From: Marinoscillum sp.
GTDB lineage: Bacteria; Bacteroidota; Bacteroidia; Cytophagales; Cyclobacteriaceae
Direction of reading: 5' to 3'
DNA: 64,000 nucleotides
NCBI GenBank assembly: GCA_024305105.1
Contig: JAMWZA010000001.1
Coordinates: forward strand, 62,001-126,000
Shown: positions 62,977 to 64,000 of the stretch, piece by piece
How the letters are laid out: every line of letters begins with the position of its first letter
Numbering within the stretch: the first letter of the stretch is position 1
Notes under the pieces: model-generated
Databases searched by the model: none
What the model saw: the letters and a program-made list of their open reading frames with translations, nothing else
What the model was told of the DNA's origin: nothing
Translations under genes and position numbers: made by a program

Positions 62977-63789
62977 ATGAAAAATTACTCACAAAAAACC
63001 AATCTCACTTTCATCATCTTGTTGATCTTAGGCATGGCCTGTCAGCAACAATCTGAACCAGCTGTTCCGCAATTGGAAAATGTCCCCAATGAGGTGCTTG
63101 ATCAGCTTGACGCCCTTGGATTTAATTCCAATGAAGTCAAACTATATGATGGCACCTTGTTCATCGAAGGAGACATTGCCATTAAAATGGTAGACCTAAA
63201 AGACCTTCGTCAGGGAAATCGATTACCTGTGGAAGAGCACTACAATACTGACAATCTCGTTAGTGGCTCTCCTAGAACAATCAATGTCTATGTAAACATG
63301 CCACAGAAGTACAAGGATGCTACAGACATTGCGATAAGCCGCTACAACACGGAAAGTTTAGATCTTACGTTTCAAAGAGTCAGTAGTTCGAGCTCAGCCG
63401 ACATTACAATCACTGCCTCTCCATGGTATTACTACTTCTTTGGGATTTTAGGATCTGCCGGTTTCCCAACCGCTTCTGGCGATCCACACAATCAGATATT
63501 GATGACCAGAGCTTATTACGATGGAGTAAGCAACATCAATGGACTAGCCACAACAATTGCTCACGAAATGGGTCACTGTATTGGATTTAGACACACAGAC
63601 TACATGGATAGAAGCTACAGCTGCGGTGGAGCTGCGGACAATGAAGGCGATGGTGGTGTTGGCGACAATTACATACCAGGAACGCCTTCAGGACCTGATG
63701 CCAACTCATGGATGCTGGCTTGTGGCAACCCTGAAGGAGACAGACCATTCACTTCCAATGATCAAATTGCACTTGATTATCTCTATTAA
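62977..63789 (+). CDS. M57-like (dual-action HEIGH) zinc metalloprotease lipoprotein
   Basis: A 270-residue secreted protease. The lipobox AC (Cys22 in GMACQQ) anchors it. The zinc site is HEMGHCIGFRH at 196-206, with His196, His200 and His206 as ligands and Glu197 as base. Upstream is INVYVNMPQKYKDATDIAI typical of HEIGH-domain proteins, and DRPFTSNDQIALDYLY closes the fold. It would cleave proteins at the cell surface. It lies alone, flanked by its promoter and a repeat-bearing terminator. Confidence 0.85.
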   Translation: MKNYSQKTNLTFIILLILGMACQQQSEPAVPQLENVPNEVLDQLDALGFNSNEVKLYDGTLFIEGDIAIKMVDLKDLRQGNRLPVEEHYNTDNLVSGSPRTINVYVNMPQKYKDATDIAISRYNTESLDLTFQRVSSSSSADITITASPWYYYFFGILGSAGFPTASGDPHNQILMTRAYYDGVSNINGLATTIAHEMGHCIGFRHTDYMDRSYSCGGAADNEGDGGVGDNYIPGTPSGPDANSWMLACGNPEGDRPFTSNDQIALDYLY

Positions 63790-63812
63790 TTTGTTCGTTC
63801 GATAGATCAGTA

Positions 63813-63951
63813 GAGGCAGTCTCAAAAGCTACTTTAAAATATCATTCCGACGAACGGAGGAATCTTACTCTTTTGGTTATCACTATTTCATTGTTTAAGA
63901 AAGATTTCTCCCAAGTCGAAATGACAGCTTTTGAGACTGCCTCTTTTTTTT
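63813..63951 (+). terminator. Long repeat-bearing hairpin terminator
   Basis: GAGGCAGTCTCAAAAGCT (63813-63830) pairs exactly with AGCTTTTGAGACTGCCTC (63926-63943) and is followed by eight T. The 95-bp interior holds a second, imperfect inverted pair around CATTCCGACGAACGGAGG and CTCCCAAGTCGAAATGAC, which resembles a dispersed intergenic repeat found in many Bacteroidota genomes. It closes the metalloprotease transcript. Confidence 0.7.
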
Positions 63952-63992
63952 ATTGCATAATTTCATAACTTTCTTTCATCTAATTAAGAATT

Positions 63993-64000
63993 ATGAAGAA
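63993..64000 (+). CDS. Possible start of a further gene, cut by the window end
   Basis: An ATG at about 63993 follows AT-rich sequence after the terminator and opens MK before the end of the window. Nothing more can be said. Confidence 0.25.

Noticed and set aside
1-64000. CRISPR arrays, insertion sequences, prophage or integrase genes
   Set aside because: No regularly spaced repeats, transposase or recombinase motifs were seen on either strand.

Overview
The window looks like chromosome of a free-living, probably marine or soil, Bacteroidota member of the order Cytophagales (Reichenbachiella/Ekhidna/Fulvivirga-like). This is inferred from gene content: gldA-gldF-gldG next to dnaN, C-terminal type IX secretion (T9SS) sorting domains, PorE-like TPR/PD40/OmpA proteins, PadR-permease pairs with a permease prefix domain, lone HslV, a two-lipoyl PDH E2, and promoters that fit the Bacteroidota TAnnTTTG -7 element. 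Coding density is very high, with many 4-bp overlaps. I see no rRNA, tRNA, insertion sequence, phage or CRISPR.

Layout. 1-6147: a membrane module read mostly on the minus strand (SpoIIM family, membrane protein, DUF4129, DUF4350, MoxR ATPase, DUF58 cut by the window edge) with a divergent RDD protein. 6310-8570: hslV and the PDH E2 gene. 8708-13386: YheT-type hydrolase, a SRAP-fold protein that has lost its catalytic residues, and a PadR/FtsX-permease pair. 13542-19187: three tandem PorE-like paralogues. 19237-22979: fabH, a hypothetical, a MORN-like repeat protein, a lipoprotein hydrolase. 23035-26695: sulfotransferase-like protein, PstS-like lipoprotein, GH130-like lipoprotein, class IV aminotransferase. 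26692-31958: a starch locus with two alpha-amylases and a divergent membrane AraC regulator whose ectodomain looks starch-binding. 31973-45622: rsmE, a 3233-residue T9SS surface protein, a lipoprotein, tex. 45715-53714: TlpA-like protein, glycerate kinase, sixA, topA, an ECF sigma factor with a membrane partner, HTH-Fic, dnaN. 53784-58702: DUF4340, gldG, gldF, gldA, SDR. 58821-64000: FMN reductase, twin small membrane proteins, lactonase with a leader/attenuator, a Nudix-type regulator, an ankyrin-like protein, an M57-like metalloprotease and a repeat-bearing terminator.

How parts work together. The amylase pair and the CBM-7TM-AraC regulator read as a self-contained starch sensing and degradation unit: one amylase secreted through the T9SS and held by a sorting domain, one lipoprotein-anchored, and a one-component sensor that could bind maltodextrin outside and DNA inside. 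PorE-like proteins, the Gld ABC transporter and the sorting-domain proteins all belong to gliding/T9SS biology. The lactonase, its leader and the Nudix regulator share an intergenic region with a perfect palindrome over the leader promoter, suggesting a small sugar-responsive regulon.

The most interesting items are the starch-sensing membrane regulator, the catalytically stripped SRAP protein, the lactonase leader with a 15-codon ORF and terminator, a 24-bp element shared by the tex and dnaN promoters, and the unfused counterpart of the plant sulfotransferase/aminotransferase fusion.
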